From positions 35,298 through 99,297 of the forward strand of contig CAUUMS010000007.1 in NCBI GenBank assembly GCA_963546395.1: a stretch of DNA of 64,000 bases. The letters run 5' to 3'. The notes beneath the pieces are model-generated. The model was not told the DNA's origin. It ran no database searches and was given only the letters and a program-made list of their open reading frames with translations. The first letter of the stretch is position 1. The number at the start of each line of letters is the position of its first letter. This stretch comes from Bacteroides_D sp963546395. Lineage in GTDB: Bacteria > Bacteroidota > Bacteroidia > Bacteroidales > CAJPTX01. The translations under genes were made by a program, and so were the position numbers. Positions 1 to 8,688 of this stretch are shown piece by piece.

Positions 1-2
1 TG

Positions 3-353
3 ATCTACATTGGGGATGATCGCCCTCTGTGCAACTGCGGTGGGTGGGAGCTGATAGGATTCGACTGCGGCTACTTTTACGACGAGCAGGAGGATTTTTA
101 CGCTGGGTTCTCCACCATAGCGAATGAGATGCTCAGGATGGATAATCCGCTGCACCACGAGTACCGAAGCCGGTTGAATGCCTCTGCGCTATTCCCCACC
201 GCTGAGCTAGCCACGGCATATGGCCGAGACAGGGAGGCGAGCCTTGCGGACAATCGCTATCACCTCGAGGACGCATTTAGCACCTTCACGGTGCTGCCCA
301 TCTATTGCCACACTGCCCCCTCATCCATGCGCCAGCCATCCGAGCCGAACTAA
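3..353 (+). CDS. C-terminal part of an unrecognised protein (truncated by window start)
   Basis: The frame is open from base 3 to a TAA at 351-353 with no need for an internal start, so this is the last 116 residues of a gene beginning outside the window. The visible part is acidic and rich in aromatic residues (WELIGFDCGYFYDEQEDFY near the start) and ends in a proline/serine-rich tail. No signal peptide, membrane segment or known motif is visible, and I do not recognise the family. An internal ATG at 129 is in the same frame but the codons before it look equally protein-like. The next gene starts about 300 bases downstream, so it is probably a separate transcription unit. Confidence 0.6.
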   Translation: MYIGDDRPLCNCGGWELIGFDCGYFYDEQEDFYAGFSTIANEMLRMDNPLHHEYRSRLNASALFPTAELATAYGRDREASLADNRYHLEDAFSTFTVLPIYCHTAPSSMRQPSEPN

Positions 354-648
354 TGGCATATTTAGTGCACGTAAATAGCCTTGCACCGGCCCTCCCTCGC
401 TAGAGGTGTCAGTGGCTCTTCACGTCCCATTAGGGCGTGCGCATAGGTGTCTGTTGATGTCTTTATGGCAGATACTAGGCTTCACAAATCAAACTGAAAT
501 TCATACCTTCGCGGTAGAACGGGGCTCAGACCATGAGACCGCCCATGATTACCCAACAGCGAGCGATCCACCATCCCGGTGGGCCTTGCGAGTGGGCAGG
601 ACGGAAGCCAGAATGAAGCCCCCGTGCAGCCGCACGGAACGTATTTGC
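354..648. other. intergenic region upstream of the first transketolase gene
   Basis: About 295 bases without a convincing gene. The frame of the downstream transketolase is open back to 406, but that extra translation resembles no transketolase N-terminus. A TACCTTCG at 504-511 differs by one base from the Bacteroidota -7 element TAnnTTTG and could be the promoter; no TTTG is seen at the expected -33 distance. Confidence 0.4.
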
Positions 649-1527
649 ATGAACACAGTGCAAAATGCCTCTGGAACAATGGCGAACATAGCCAAGCTCG
701 AGGAAATCGCCCGTCAGACGCGCAGAGATGCCCTGCGCATGGTGCATTCTGTAGCCAGCGGTCATCCGGGGGGCGCCCTCGACTGCGCCGATTACCTGGT
801 GGCGCTGTACTTCGATGCCATGAAGTACACCCCCTCCCCATTCAACGTGGGCGGGGACGGGGAAGACATGTTCTTCCTATCCAACGGTCACGTCTCAGCA
901 GCCTGGTACAGCGTGCTAGCACGTGCCGGTTACTTCACCGTGCACGAGTTGGGCACATTCCGCCGACTCGGCTCGCGCCTTCAGGGACACCCCACCGCGG
1001 CCGAAGGATTACCGGGCGTACGCATTGCCTCGGGCTCCCTGGGGCAGGGACTATCTGTGGCCTGCGGTGCCGCGCTGGCTAAGCGCATGCGCGGTGACGA
1101 GCACTGGGTGTACTCGCTCCACGGGGACGGCGAGTTGCAGGAGGGGCAAATCTGGGAGGCGGCACTATTCGCCGCGGCTAAAGGGCTCGACCGGCTCATA
1201 GCCGCAGTGGATTGCAACAACGCCCAGATCGATGGCCCCGTAGATCAGGTGATGCCCCTTGGGCCCCTCGAGGACAAATGGCGCTCGTTCGGCTGGACAG
1301 TGCTGCACTGCCAGGGGCACAGCATGCTCGATCTTGTCACGACATTGCAAAAGGCCCGCGGCCTCGCCGGGGGTGGCAAGCCCATTGCGCTCTTGCTAGA
1401 TACCAGCATGGGCCACGGAGTCGACTTCATGGAGGGCGACTACCGATGGCACGGGAAAGCCCCGAACGATGAGCAGCTGGCCAATGCGCTCAAGCAGCTA
1501 CCACCCACATCGCTCGGCGATTACTAG
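649..1527 (+). CDS. transketolase, N-terminal (thiamine diphosphate-binding) subunit, copy 1
   Basis: 292 residues, matching the N-terminal half of transketolase that binds thiamine diphosphate and Mg2+; with the C-terminal subunit at 2009-2971 it would move two-carbon units between sugar phosphates in the pentose phosphate pathway. Seen: the SGHPGG motif near the N-terminus, GSLGQGLS, and the cofactor motif GDGELQEG followed about 30 residues later by NNAQIDGP. The start is set at ATG 649 (an in-frame ATG at 679 is equally good for the family); upstream in-frame sequence to 406 is not transketolase-like. It is followed after 47 bases by a methylglyoxal-synthase-like gene and then by the other half. 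Split transketolases are known in Firmicutes and Archaea; a second split pair is at 32505-34372. Confidence 0.9.
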   Translation: MNTVQNASGTMANIAKLEEIARQTRRDALRMVHSVASGHPGGALDCADYLVALYFDAMKYTPSPFNVGGDGEDMFFLSNGHVSAAWYSVLARAGYFTVHELGTFRRLGSRLQGHPTAAEGLPGVRIASGSLGQGLSVACGAALAKRMRGDEHWVYSLHGDGELQEGQIWEAALFAAAKGLDRLIAAVDCNNAQIDGPVDQVMPLGPLEDKWRSFGWTVLHCQGHSMLDLVTTLQKARGLAGGGKPIALLLDTSMGHGVDFMEGDYRWHGKAPNDEQLANALKQLPPTSLGDY

Positions 1528-1574
1528 CACCTGCGTCAACCCGTCTGACTTCACTTCCTCATAGGACATTTTGC

Positions 1575-1973
1575 ATGAAGAACATTGTAGTCATCGCCCA
1601 TGACGCCAAGAAGCCGGAGCTCGTGCGATTTCTGAAGGAGCGTCTGGAATGGCTGAAGGGGGTTAACCTGCTGGCAACCGGTCGCACGGCCGAGTACATC
1701 GAGTCGCACGACATCCCCTGCAAGCACCTGAGCCCCGGGCAATCTGGGGGCTACATCCAGATCACCGAAATGATCGACCGCCGAGAGATAGACATCGTCA
1801 TCTTCCTGCGCGATCACCGGGTGGTGCAGCAGCATCATGAGGATATTCGTCGCCTCCTCGAGGCATGCAACGTGCACAACATTCCCCTGGCCACCAACTA
1901 CGCTAGCGCCGAGCTCCTCATCATCGGGCTGATTCGCAAGGAGGCCGCTGAACGTCAACAACATAAAGCGTAG
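1575..1973 (+). CDS. methylglyoxal synthase-like protein lacking the catalytic aspartate
   Basis: 132 residues with the MGS fold pattern: IAHD at 7-10, LATGRTAEYI (phosphate loop region), a GG motif at 58-59, IDIVIFL, and HNIPLATNYASAEL near the C-terminus. MGS turns dihydroxyacetone phosphate into methylglyoxal. Aligned by eye to the E. coli and Bacteroides enzymes, His98 and Asp101 are kept (here His87 and Asp90), but the general base of the GGD motif (Asp71 in E. coli) is Tyr60 (GGY), and the phosphate-binding Ser-Gly just before it is rearranged to SPGQS. It may be inactive, have another substrate, or only sense a triose phosphate. It sits exactly between the two transketolase subunit genes (gaps of 47 and 35 bases), so it is almost certainly co-transcribed with them. 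It is shorter than E. coli MgsA (152 residues). Confidence 0.75.
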   Translation: MKNIVVIAHDAKKPELVRFLKERLEWLKGVNLLATGRTAEYIESHDIPCKHLSPGQSGGYIQITEMIDRREIDIVIFLRDHRVVQQHHEDIRRLLEACNVHNIPLATNYASAELLIIGLIRKEAAERQQHKA

Positions 1974-2008
1974 ATCCCCACCACCAATTCAATCGCACAC
2001 CGTTTCCT

Positions 2009-2971
2009 ATGGAACGCATTACCTCCCTTGGTAATAAGGACACTCGCTCAGGATTTGGCGCAGGCCTCCACATAGCGGGCAAGGCCGACGAGCGTATCGT
2101 GGCCCTATGCGCCGACCTCATGGGGTCGCTCAAGATGGATGCCTTCGCCCGCGACTTCCCCCTGCGCTACATCGAGTGCGGTATTGCCGAGGCTAACATG
2201 ATGGGGGTAGCAGCCGGATTGGCCGTGGGAGGGCTCATCCCATTCGCGGGTACCTTCGCCGCCTTTGCCACAGGACGGGTGTACGACCAGATACGCCAAA
2301 GCATCGCCTACTCGCAGACCAACGTCAAGATATGCGCCTCGCACGCCGGCATCACCCTCGGGGAGGACGGGGCCACGCACCAGATCCTGGAGGACATCGG
2401 CCTCATGCGCATGCTACCGCATTTGACCGTGCTAGTGCCCTGCGACTACAATCAGACCACCGCGGCCACCCTTGCAGCCGCGAGCCACGTGGGCCCGGTG
2501 TACCTACGTTTCGGGCGTCCTTCCGTGCCCAACTTCACCGCAGAGGGTGAACCCTTCATCATTGGCAAGGCGCAACACCTGATTCCAGGACAAGATGTCA
2601 CCATTTTTGCCTGTGGACACCTCGTATGGCACGCCCTCGAGGCGGCGTACGCGCTACAGGCCGACGGGATCTCGGCGGAGGTTATCAACATCCACACCAT
2701 CAAGCCCCTCGATGAGCAGGCCATAATAGAGAGTGCCCAGCGCACCCGCGCTGTTGTGACTGCTGAGGAGCATATGCGGCACGGTGGACTAGGCGATGCC
2801 GTGGCCCAGGTGCTGGCACGTCACTACCCCACCCCGCAGGAGTATGTGGCTGTGAACGACCAGTTTGGCCAGAGCGGAACCCCCGACGAGCTCTTGGATC
2901 ACTACGGCCTCAACGCAAAGGGCATCATTCAGGCCGTGCGTAGCGTCCTCGAAAGGAAATTGGCTGAGTGA
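2009..2971 (+). CDS. transketolase, C-terminal subunit, copy 1
   Basis: 320 residues: the pyrimidine-binding and C-terminal domains of transketolase. Seen: the IECGIAEANMMGVAAGLA segment holding the conserved cofactor-activating glutamate, CASHAGITLGEDGATHQ, the substrate-side RFGRP segment, and a C-terminal Rossmann-like domain ending NDQFGQSGTPDELL. It is the partner of the N-terminal subunit at 649-1527. It begins 35 bases after the MGS-like gene; its stop codon overlaps the start of the next small gene by one base (TGATG), so all four genes probably form one operon. Confidence 0.92.
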   Translation: MERITSLGNKDTRSGFGAGLHIAGKADERIVALCADLMGSLKMDAFARDFPLRYIECGIAEANMMGVAAGLAVGGLIPFAGTFAAFATGRVYDQIRQSIAYSQTNVKICASHAGITLGEDGATHQILEDIGLMRMLPHLTVLVPCDYNQTTAATLAAASHVGPVYLRFGRPSVPNFTAEGEPFIIGKAQHLIPGQDVTIFACGHLVWHALEAAYALQADGISAEVINIHTIKPLDEQAIIESAQRTRAVVTAEEHMRHGGLGDAVAQVLARHYPTPQEYVAVNDQFGQSGTPDELLDHYGLNAKGIIQAVRSVLERKLAE

Positions 2972-3162
2972 TGCTCCAGCCTCACGGCTCCACGCCCGTT
3001 CCCGAGGTGAACGATGCGCCAGGTGACGCATCGTCCGAATCATCCAGCACCCCACAAAGCTCCGGGAGCCGCCTTGCGGCCCTGCGATCCATGGTTGCCC
3101 TCGCGCTGGGATTTGCCGCGATGGTGATACTCTTCTACCTGCTCCTCTGGCTCGTCATTTAG
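2971..3162 (+). CDS. small single-pass membrane protein, function unknown
   Basis: 63 residues starting at the ATG that overlaps the transketolase stop (TGATG); a GTG three bases earlier is also possible. The first 35 residues are Ser/Pro/Asp-rich and probably disordered; the last 25 (from SMVALALGF to WLVI) form one hydrophobic helix ending exactly at the C-terminus, as in a tail anchor. I know no family for it. The tight coupling to the transketolase gene argues that it is real and made with the enzyme; its job is unknown. Confidence 0.5.
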   Translation: MLQPHGSTPVPEVNDAPGDASSESSSTPQSSGSRLAALRSMVALALGFAAMVILFYLLLWLVI

Positions 3163-3288
3163 CGCAACGTCGTCTGCGAGCCCTGCGCAATGCGCGCTCG
3201 AGCGAGGTGTTCCCCATATTGTCCCCCATGCTGATGCGAGGCGGTGGCCAGGCCATTGCATGCGCACCCCGTATTCGGCTTTTGTTGC

Positions 3289-3296
3289 TACCTTTG
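3289..3296 (+). promoter_or_regulatory. promoter -7 element (TACCTTTG) upstream of floA
   Basis: Exact match to the Bacteroidota -7 consensus TAnnTTTG, 85 bases before the floA start. No TTTG lies at the expected 19-21 base spacing, so only the -7 half is supported. Confidence 0.5.
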
Positions 3297-3381
3297 CTAA
3301 GGCAACTAGCTGAGGGGGTGAGGCTGGGCGAGCATTATTCCCCCGAGGAGCTGCGAACCTGGAAACGTAAAATTTTTCATC

Positions 3382-4371
3382 ATGAACTTTGGCATAGCCA
3401 TCGCAATGATTGTGGGGGCACTCGTGGTGCTGTGGGTGCTCTTCTACTTTGTGCCCGTGGGCCTGTGGTTTTCAGCCCTCGTCTCGGGCGTGCGCGTGTC
3501 GCTCATCCAGCTCATCCTCATGCGCTGGCGCCGTGTGCCACCCCGCACCATCGTCCAGGCCCTCATTGAGGGTACCAAGGCCGGCCTCACGCTATACCGT
3601 AACGATCTGGAGGCTCACCTCCTGGCAGGCGGCAACGTGAGCCGCGTGGTGCATGCGCTAGTGTCGGCGCAGAAGGCCAACATACCCCTCGATTTCCGCA
3701 TGGCAACGGCCATCGACCTCGCGGGCCGCGACGTGTACGAGGCCGTGCAGATGTCCGTAATCCCGAAGGTGATCAACACGCCCCCCGTGACTGCCGTGGC
3801 GAAGGATGGTATCCAGCTCATCGCCAAGGCGCGTGTCACCGTGCGGGCCAACATCAAGCAGCTCGTGGGTGGGGCTGGTGAGGAGACTGTGCTTGCCCGT
3901 GTGGGTGAGGGCATCGTCTCATCCATCGGCTCCTCCGACTCGCATAAGCGCGTGCTCGAGAACCCCGATTTCATCTCCCGCGTGGTGCTCGAAAAGGGGC
4001 TCGATGCGGGTACTGCCTTTGAAATCCTCTCCATCGACATTGCCGACATCGACATCGGTCGCAACATTGGGGCCGTGCTGCAAATGGATCAGGCCAATGC
4101 CGACAAGAACATAGCCCAGGCTAAGGCCGAGGAGCGTAGGGCGATGGCTGTGGCCACCGAGCAGGAGATGCGCGCCAAGGCGCAGGAGATGCGTGCCAAG
4201 GTGATAGAGGCCGAGGCGCAGATCCCCCTGGCTATGGCTGCCGCCCTGCGTGACGGGAACCTGGGCGTGATGGATTACTACCAGATGAAGAACATTCAGG
4301 CCGACACCACGATGCGTGAGCATCTGGGCACGCCGGCCAATGACAAGCCTGCGAGCATCACCCCATCGTAG
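3382..4371 (+). CDS. floA: flotillin-like protein FloA (UPF0365)
   Basis: 329 residues, the usual FloA length. FloA organises membrane microdomains by self-assembling on the inner membrane. Seen: an N-terminal hydrophobic hairpin (about residues 3-50, AMIVGALVVLWVLFYFVPVG and following), an RVPP segment, the SPFH-like core with ATAIDLAGRDVYEAVQMSV and NTPPVTAVAKDGIQ, and an Ala/Glu-rich coiled coil (KNIAQAKAEERRAMAVA). An NfeD partner is often adjacent to FloA; none is seen here. It follows the small membrane protein by 219 bases and has its own candidate promoter and a strong terminator. Confidence 0.95.
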   Translation: MNFGIAIAMIVGALVVLWVLFYFVPVGLWFSALVSGVRVSLIQLILMRWRRVPPRTIVQALIEGTKAGLTLYRNDLEAHLLAGGNVSRVVHALVSAQKANIPLDFRMATAIDLAGRDVYEAVQMSVIPKVINTPPVTAVAKDGIQLIAKARVTVRANIKQLVGGAGEETVLARVGEGIVSSIGSSDSHKRVLENPDFISRVVLEKGLDAGTAFEILSIDIADIDIGRNIGAVLQMDQANADKNIAQAKAEERRAMAVATEQEMRAKAQEMRAKVIEAEAQIPLAMAAALRDGNLGVMDYYQMKNIQADTTMREHLGTPANDKPASITPS

Positions 4372-4393
4372 TGCCGCGCAGCGCACCGCATGC

Positions 4394-4430
4394 GGGGGAG
4401 GTTACCACTGGTGGCCTCCCCCTTCTTTTT
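4394..4430 (+). terminator. rho-independent terminator after floA
   Basis: GGGGGAGG (4394-4401) pairs with CCTCCCCC (4415-4422), with an inner CCAC/GTGG pairing, followed directly by TTCTTTTT. It lies 22 bases after the floA stop. Confidence 0.85.
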
Positions 4431-5020
4431 GCCCCGCAGGCACCTCTCCCCGTCGTTCATTGGGCAACTATGGGACGAATGCCCCAGGTGGCAAGATCGG
4501 GTCACCACGGCTGCCACGCAGGCGCATAGCGACCAGCGTGCAGGGCTACCATCGTGGGAACCATAAGACACCAACGACGTATCAAGTCCCTATTTGGGCG
4601 GCGAAATACGGACTTGGTACGGCGATGCTACCACATTGCCATAGGGCCAATAGGGGGAATCTCAACCCGCAATCCGCGCTTCGAATCGGGTCGCAAGCCC
4701 GCGCTTTCGAATCCTAAACAGGGCTTTTTCGAGCCCCCTAGAGGACGTTACACCTGTAAAATGGAGAGTGACACAACGGGTGGTTAGAGGATCCTGCGCA
4801 TCGCTGCCTCCATCAGGCTTTGCGGCCACTGGAGGTCATATGCGCTGGCGGCCCTCGCCACGCTCATGAACCCCATTCGCACGTTCGTCACACGCATACG
4901 GGCGTTGACGCACCCAGCGGGGCACCCCGCAGGCAAACCATAGCACCTGCGGGATGCGTCCGAGTCGCTCGAGCCCCTGGGCTCGCCGATTGAAATGTGT
5001 AAATGCTGGGGAGGTGGACT
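4431..5020. other. convergent intergenic region floA / recQ
   Basis: About 590 bases between two converging genes, with no convincing coding sequence. It holds repeat copy A (4569-4632). Downstream are short direct repeats (GCGCTTCGAATC at about 4678 and GCGCTTTCGAATCC at about 4701). The TTCGAATCC looks like a tRNA T-loop, but no acceptor, D or anticodon stems fit around it. Confidence 0.4.
4569..4632. repeat. dispersed palindromic repeat, copy A
   Basis: Imperfect palindrome: left arm CACCAACGACGTATCAAGTC, right arm GGACTTGGTACGGCGATGCT, separated by a short A/T-richer centre that itself shows TATTT / AAATA pairing. The same sequence, with small changes, recurs at 22929-23000 and 37171-37236, always between genes. 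It encodes no protein; short open frames across it are a by-product of the repeat. Confidence 0.75.
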
Positions 5021-7216
5021 CTAGTTGCCCATCTCGGAGAGGAAACGTATGCGCACCAGACGGAGCTCCTCCTCGGTGATGTCGAGATCGGCCAGGGCGT
5101 TGAAGGCCTCATCCAGCGAGTCGCTGCTGGCCTCGTGGCGGAAGTAGTCGTACACCTGCTCCTGGAGCTCAGGCTCGACGGTCTGATCCACGTAGTAGCC
5201 CACATCGAGGCGTATGCCGCTGCTGACCAGGGATTCTACGTCGGTGAGCAGATCCTCCACCGAGATGCCGCGCGAGGAGGCGATGTCCTCAAAGTCCATC
5301 TTGCGGTCGATGCTCTGGATGAGCGAAATCTTCAGCTGCGAGCGGTTGGGGAGCGATTTCACCACCAAATCCATGGGGCGGGTGATGCCATTCTCCTCCA
5401 CGTAGGCCCGTATGAGCTCAACGAACGGCTTGCCGTAACGCTTGGCCTTACCCAGGCTCACGCCCGACATGTATTGCAGCTCCTCGATCGTGACTGGGTA
5501 CTGCGCCGTCATATCCTCGAGGGAGGAGTTCTGGAAGATGACGAATGGCGGGACATCATTCTTGCGCGCTTCCTCCTTGCGCAGCCGCTTGAGCATGGAG
5601 AGCAGGGTGGGATCGATGGAGCTCATCCCCTCGTTCTCGCTGATCGACTCCTCGGTGCGTTGCTCCTTGTCGTAATCGTGATCCTCCACCAGATCGATGG
5701 GCTCCGGGTTTTCCAGGTAGGCACTCCCCTTCTCGGTGAGATACAGGAGGCCGTAGCACTGGATGTCCTTCCGCAGGTAGCCGTGCAGGATGGCCTGCCG
5801 CACGATGCTATGCCAGTAGAAGGCCCCCTTCTCCTGCCCCGAGGCGTACTCGGGGAGCGCATCGTGCTTGTAGAGCTTCACGTCGCTATGCTCGATGCCC
5901 GTCAGGATGTTGACCACATGATCGGCCCGGAAGCCCTCCCCGATTTTCTGCACCACGCGTAGCACGGTGCTAAGGGGGATCTGCCCCTCGAACCGGGGTT
6001 GCGGCGTGCGGCAGTTGTCGCAGCAACCGCACGGAATCTTGTCGTAATGCTCCCCGAAGTAGTGTAGCAGCATGGCCCGGCGGCAGTCACCGCCCTGGGC
6101 GTAGTACTTGGTGTCCTGGATCAGCTGGCGGCCGATCTCCTGCTCGGTCATGGGCTTGCCCTGCATGAAGTGCTCCAGGCGCTTGAGATCCTTGTTGGCA
6201 AAGAAGGCTATACAGCGTCCTTCACCCCCATCGCGGCCAGCGCGGCCCGTCTCTTGGTAGTACCCCTCGAGACTTTTCGGTATGTCGTAATGGATGACGA
6301 AGCGCACGTCGGGCTTGTCGATGCCCATGCCAAAGGCAATGGTGGCCACGATGATGTCAACGTCCTCATTCAGAAAAGCATCCTGATTCTGCGAGCGTGT
6401 GGCCGGATCCTTGCCCGCATGGTACGGCAGGGCCTTAACGCCGTTGACCTTGAGCACCTCGGCCATCTGATCCACCTTCTCGCGGCTCATGCAGTAGATG
6501 ATGCCCGACTTGCCCGGATTGTCCTTGATGAAGCGCAGGATCTCCCGCGTGGCATTGTCCTTTGGACGGATCTCGTAGAAGAGGTTGGGCCGGTTAAATG
6601 AGGAGCGGAAGACGGTGGCATTCTGCATGCCGAGGTTCTTCTGGATGTCGTCCTGCACTTTGGGGGTTGCGGTGGCGGTGAGGGCGATGATCGGGGCCAC
6701 GCCGATCTCATTCACCAGCGGGCGTATGCGCCGGTACTCGGGGCGGAAATCGTGGCCCCACTCAGAGATGCAGTGGGCCTCATCGATGGCGTAGAAGGAG
6801 ATGGGGACATTGCGCAGGAAGTCGATGTTGCGCTCCTTGGTGAGCGACTCGGGAGCCACGTACAGGAGCTTGGTACGACCGCTCGTGACGTCGTCGCGCA
6901 CGGCGGCCACCTGCTTGCGATTGAGCGACGAGTTGAGGAAATGCGCAATGCCGTCGAGCTCGCTGTAGCTGCGAATCAGATCGACCTGATTCTTCATCAG
7001 GGCGATGAGGGGCGACACCACGATGGCGGTGCCGGGAAGTATGATGGCCGGCAGCTGGAAGCAGAGCGACTTGCCGCCCCCCGTGGGCATGAGCACGAAT
7101 GTGTCGCGCCCTTGCAGGAGGTTGCGTATGATGGCCTCCTGATTGCCCTTGAACGCCTCAAAGCCAAACCACTTGCGCAGCTGGCTCCGGAGCGGAATAT
7201 CCTCCCTGTACTCCAT
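5021..7216 (-). CDS. recQ: ATP-dependent DNA helicase RecQ
   Basis: 731 residues; unwinds DNA 3' to 5' in recombination and fork repair. Domains in order: helicase with Walker A TGGGKS (45-50), DEAH box (145-148) and motif VI QETGRAGRDG (321-330); RecQ C-terminal zinc-binding domain with Cys378, Cys396, Cys399 and Cys402; winged helix; an HRDC domain (about 560-640, preceded by VPPFVIFQNSSLEDM); then an extra C-terminal segment of about 90 residues (DIASSRGISVEDLLTDVESL onward) typical of Bacteroidota RecQ and absent from the 609-residue E. coli protein. The start MEYRED lies 38 bases downstream of a TACCTTTG promoter element and fits the family. Confidence 0.96.
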   Translation of the reverse strand: MEYREDIPLRSQLRKWFGFEAFKGNQEAIIRNLLQGRDTFVLMPTGGGKSLCFQLPAIILPGTAIVVSPLIALMKNQVDLIRSYSELDGIAHFLNSSLNRKQVAAVRDDVTSGRTKLLYVAPESLTKERNIDFLRNVPISFYAIDEAHCISEWGHDFRPEYRRIRPLVNEIGVAPIIALTATATPKVQDDIQKNLGMQNATVFRSSFNRPNLFYEIRPKDNATREILRFIKDNPGKSGIIYCMSREKVDQMAEVLKVNGVKALPYHAGKDPATRSQNQDAFLNEDVDIIVATIAFGMGIDKPDVRFVIHYDIPKSLEGYYQETGRAGRDGGEGRCIAFFANKDLKRLEHFMQGKPMTEQEIGRQLIQDTKYYAQGGDCRRAMLLHYFGEHYDKIPCGCCDNCRTPQPRFEGQIPLSTVLRVVQKIGEGFRADHVVNILTGIEHSDVKLYKHDALPEYASGQEKGAFYWHSIVRQAILHGYLRKDIQCYGLLYLTEKGSAYLENPEPIDLVEDHDYDKEQRTEESISENEGMSSIDPTLLSMLKRLRKEEARKNDVPPFVIFQNSSLEDMTAQYPVTIEELQYMSGVSLGKAKRYGKPFVELIRAYVEENGITRPMDLVVKSLPNRSQLKISLIQSIDRKMDFEDIASSRGISVEDLLTDVESLVSSGIRLDVGYYVDQTVEPELQEQVYDYFRHEASSDSLDEAFNALADLDITEEELRLVRIRFLSEMGN

Positions 7217-7253
7217 AGCGGATACCTAATTGTCTGATTCCATTTCCCCGAGT

Positions 7254-7261
7254 CAAAGGTA
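7254..7261 (-). promoter_or_regulatory. promoter -7 element (TACCTTTG) for recQ
   Basis: Reads TACCTTTG on the minus strand, 38 bases upstream of the recQ start. No good -33 TTTG is visible. Confidence 0.55.
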
Positions 7262-7377
7262 GCAAAATACGCCACAATACCATAGCGCGGCGCAATTTTT
7301 ATCGGCACACGTGGTGTACCGGTCGATTCGTACCCCGGCGCAGTGTGCTATCTTACCATTTTTTACCTGCAATTGTT

Positions 7378-7385
7378 TACCTTTG
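7378..7385 (+). promoter_or_regulatory. promoter -7 element (TACCTTTG) for pgk
   Basis: TACCTTTG exactly 40 bases before the pgk ATG, in a T-rich stretch. The upstream -33 position holds only a T-rich sequence rather than TTTG. Confidence 0.6.
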
Positions 7386-7424
7386 CCCCAGGGTCAACCT
7401 CAGCCGGAGGGCCCGTCTACGGCT

Positions 7425-8684
7425 ATGCAAGAGTTTCACCACTACGATTTTGCCGGTAAGCGCGTGCTGGTGCGCGTGGATTTCAACGTGCCGTTCGATA
7501 AGTCGGACAGCATCATCACCGATACCACCCGCATTCAGCGCGTGGTGCCTACCATTGAGTGGATCGTGAGCCATGGGGGGCGTGTCGTGCTCCTCTCGCA
7601 CATGGGTCGCCCCAAGGGGAAGGTGGTTCCTAGCCTCTCGCTCGGGCGCATCGTGCAGACGGTATCTACGCTGGTGGGCAAACATGTGACTTTCTGCAAT
7701 GAGTGCGTGGGCGAGCAAGCCCTGGCGGCATCCCACGCACTGCAAGATGGGGAGATTTTGCTGCTGGAGAACGTGCGCTTCCACGCCGAGGATGAGGGCA
7801 AAGTGTCCCGGGCTGAGGGTGAGAGCGACGAGGCCTACGCAGCACGCAAGGCCAGCATGAAGGAGAAGCAGCGCGCTTTTGCCAAGGAGCTGGCGCAGAA
7901 TGGTGACTGCTTTGTGCATGATGCCTTTGCGGCAGCACACCGGGCCCATGCCTCCACGTCGTACATCGCGGAGCATTTTCCGCATGACAAGATGTTCGGC
8001 CCGCTGATGATGGACGAGCTGAAGGCTCTCGATAGGGTGATGGAGCACCCCGAGCGTCCGCTAACGGCCATCATGGGTGGAGCCAAGGTGTCGGATAAGA
8101 TCTTACTCATAGAGAACCTGATCGACCGAGTCGACAGGATTATCATCGGGGGCGGAATGACCTACACGTTCATCCGGGCTAAGGGTGGCCACATCGGTCA
8201 ATCCCTCTGCGAGGAGGATCGGATAGAGACGGCACGCCTCCTGATGGAGAAGGCTGCCAAACGGGGTGTAGAGCTCTTGCTCCCTGAGGATGCGGTGAAT
8301 GCCGACCGTTTCGATGCCGAGGCACAACGGAATGAGAGCCGCACTGAGAGCACACCCGACGGATGGATGGGGCTAGACATTGGCCCACGGGCACGTGCTG
8401 CCTTCCGTCAGGCCATCATTGATTCTAAGACGGTGCTCTGGAATGGCCCCATGGGGGTATTTGAGATGCCGGCTTTTGCCGATGGCACCAAGGCTATCGC
8501 CGAGGCGCTGGCTGAGGCTACCCAGCGCGGCACCTACACGCTGGTAGGAGGTGGCGACTCCGTGGCTGCACTCAAGCAGTCGGGGTGTGAGGGAAAAGTC
8601 TCCTATGTCTCCACAGGGGGCGGAGCCATGCTCGAGTATCTGGAAGGCCGAACATTGCCCGGCGTGGCCGCTATTCGTGAGTAG
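7425..8684 (+). CDS. pgk: phosphoglycerate kinase
   Basis: 419 residues; interconverts 1,3-bisphosphoglycerate + ADP and 3-phosphoglycerate + ATP in glycolysis. Seen: RVDFNVP near the N-terminus, SHMGRPKG, ENVRFH, MGGAKVSDKI, NGPMGVFE and the nucleotide-site GGGDSVAAL near the C-terminus. The ATG at 7425 gives the standard N-terminus just ahead of the FAGKRVLVRVDFN strand; the upstream open frame to 7311 would run through the promoter. It is followed after 4 bases by an FtsE-like ATPase, so both are likely on one transcript. Confidence 0.97.
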   Translation: MQEFHHYDFAGKRVLVRVDFNVPFDKSDSIITDTTRIQRVVPTIEWIVSHGGRVVLLSHMGRPKGKVVPSLSLGRIVQTVSTLVGKHVTFCNECVGEQALAASHALQDGEILLLENVRFHAEDEGKVSRAEGESDEAYAARKASMKEKQRAFAKELAQNGDCFVHDAFAAAHRAHASTSYIAEHFPHDKMFGPLMMDELKALDRVMEHPERPLTAIMGGAKVSDKILLIENLIDRVDRIIIGGGMTYTFIRAKGGHIGQSLCEEDRIETARLLMEKAAKRGVELLLPEDAVNADRFDAEAQRNESRTESTPDGWMGLDIGPRARAAFRQAIIDSKTVLWNGPMGVFEMPAFADGTKAIAEALAEATQRGTYTLVGGGDSVAALKQSGCEGKVSYVSTGGGAMLEYLEGRTLPGVAAIRE

Positions 8685-8688
8685 TCCG

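Noticed and set aside
4690..4740. TTCGAATCC resembling a tRNA T-loop
   Set aside because: No acceptor, D or anticodon stem can be built around it and no CCA-like end follows; it belongs to a short direct repeat.
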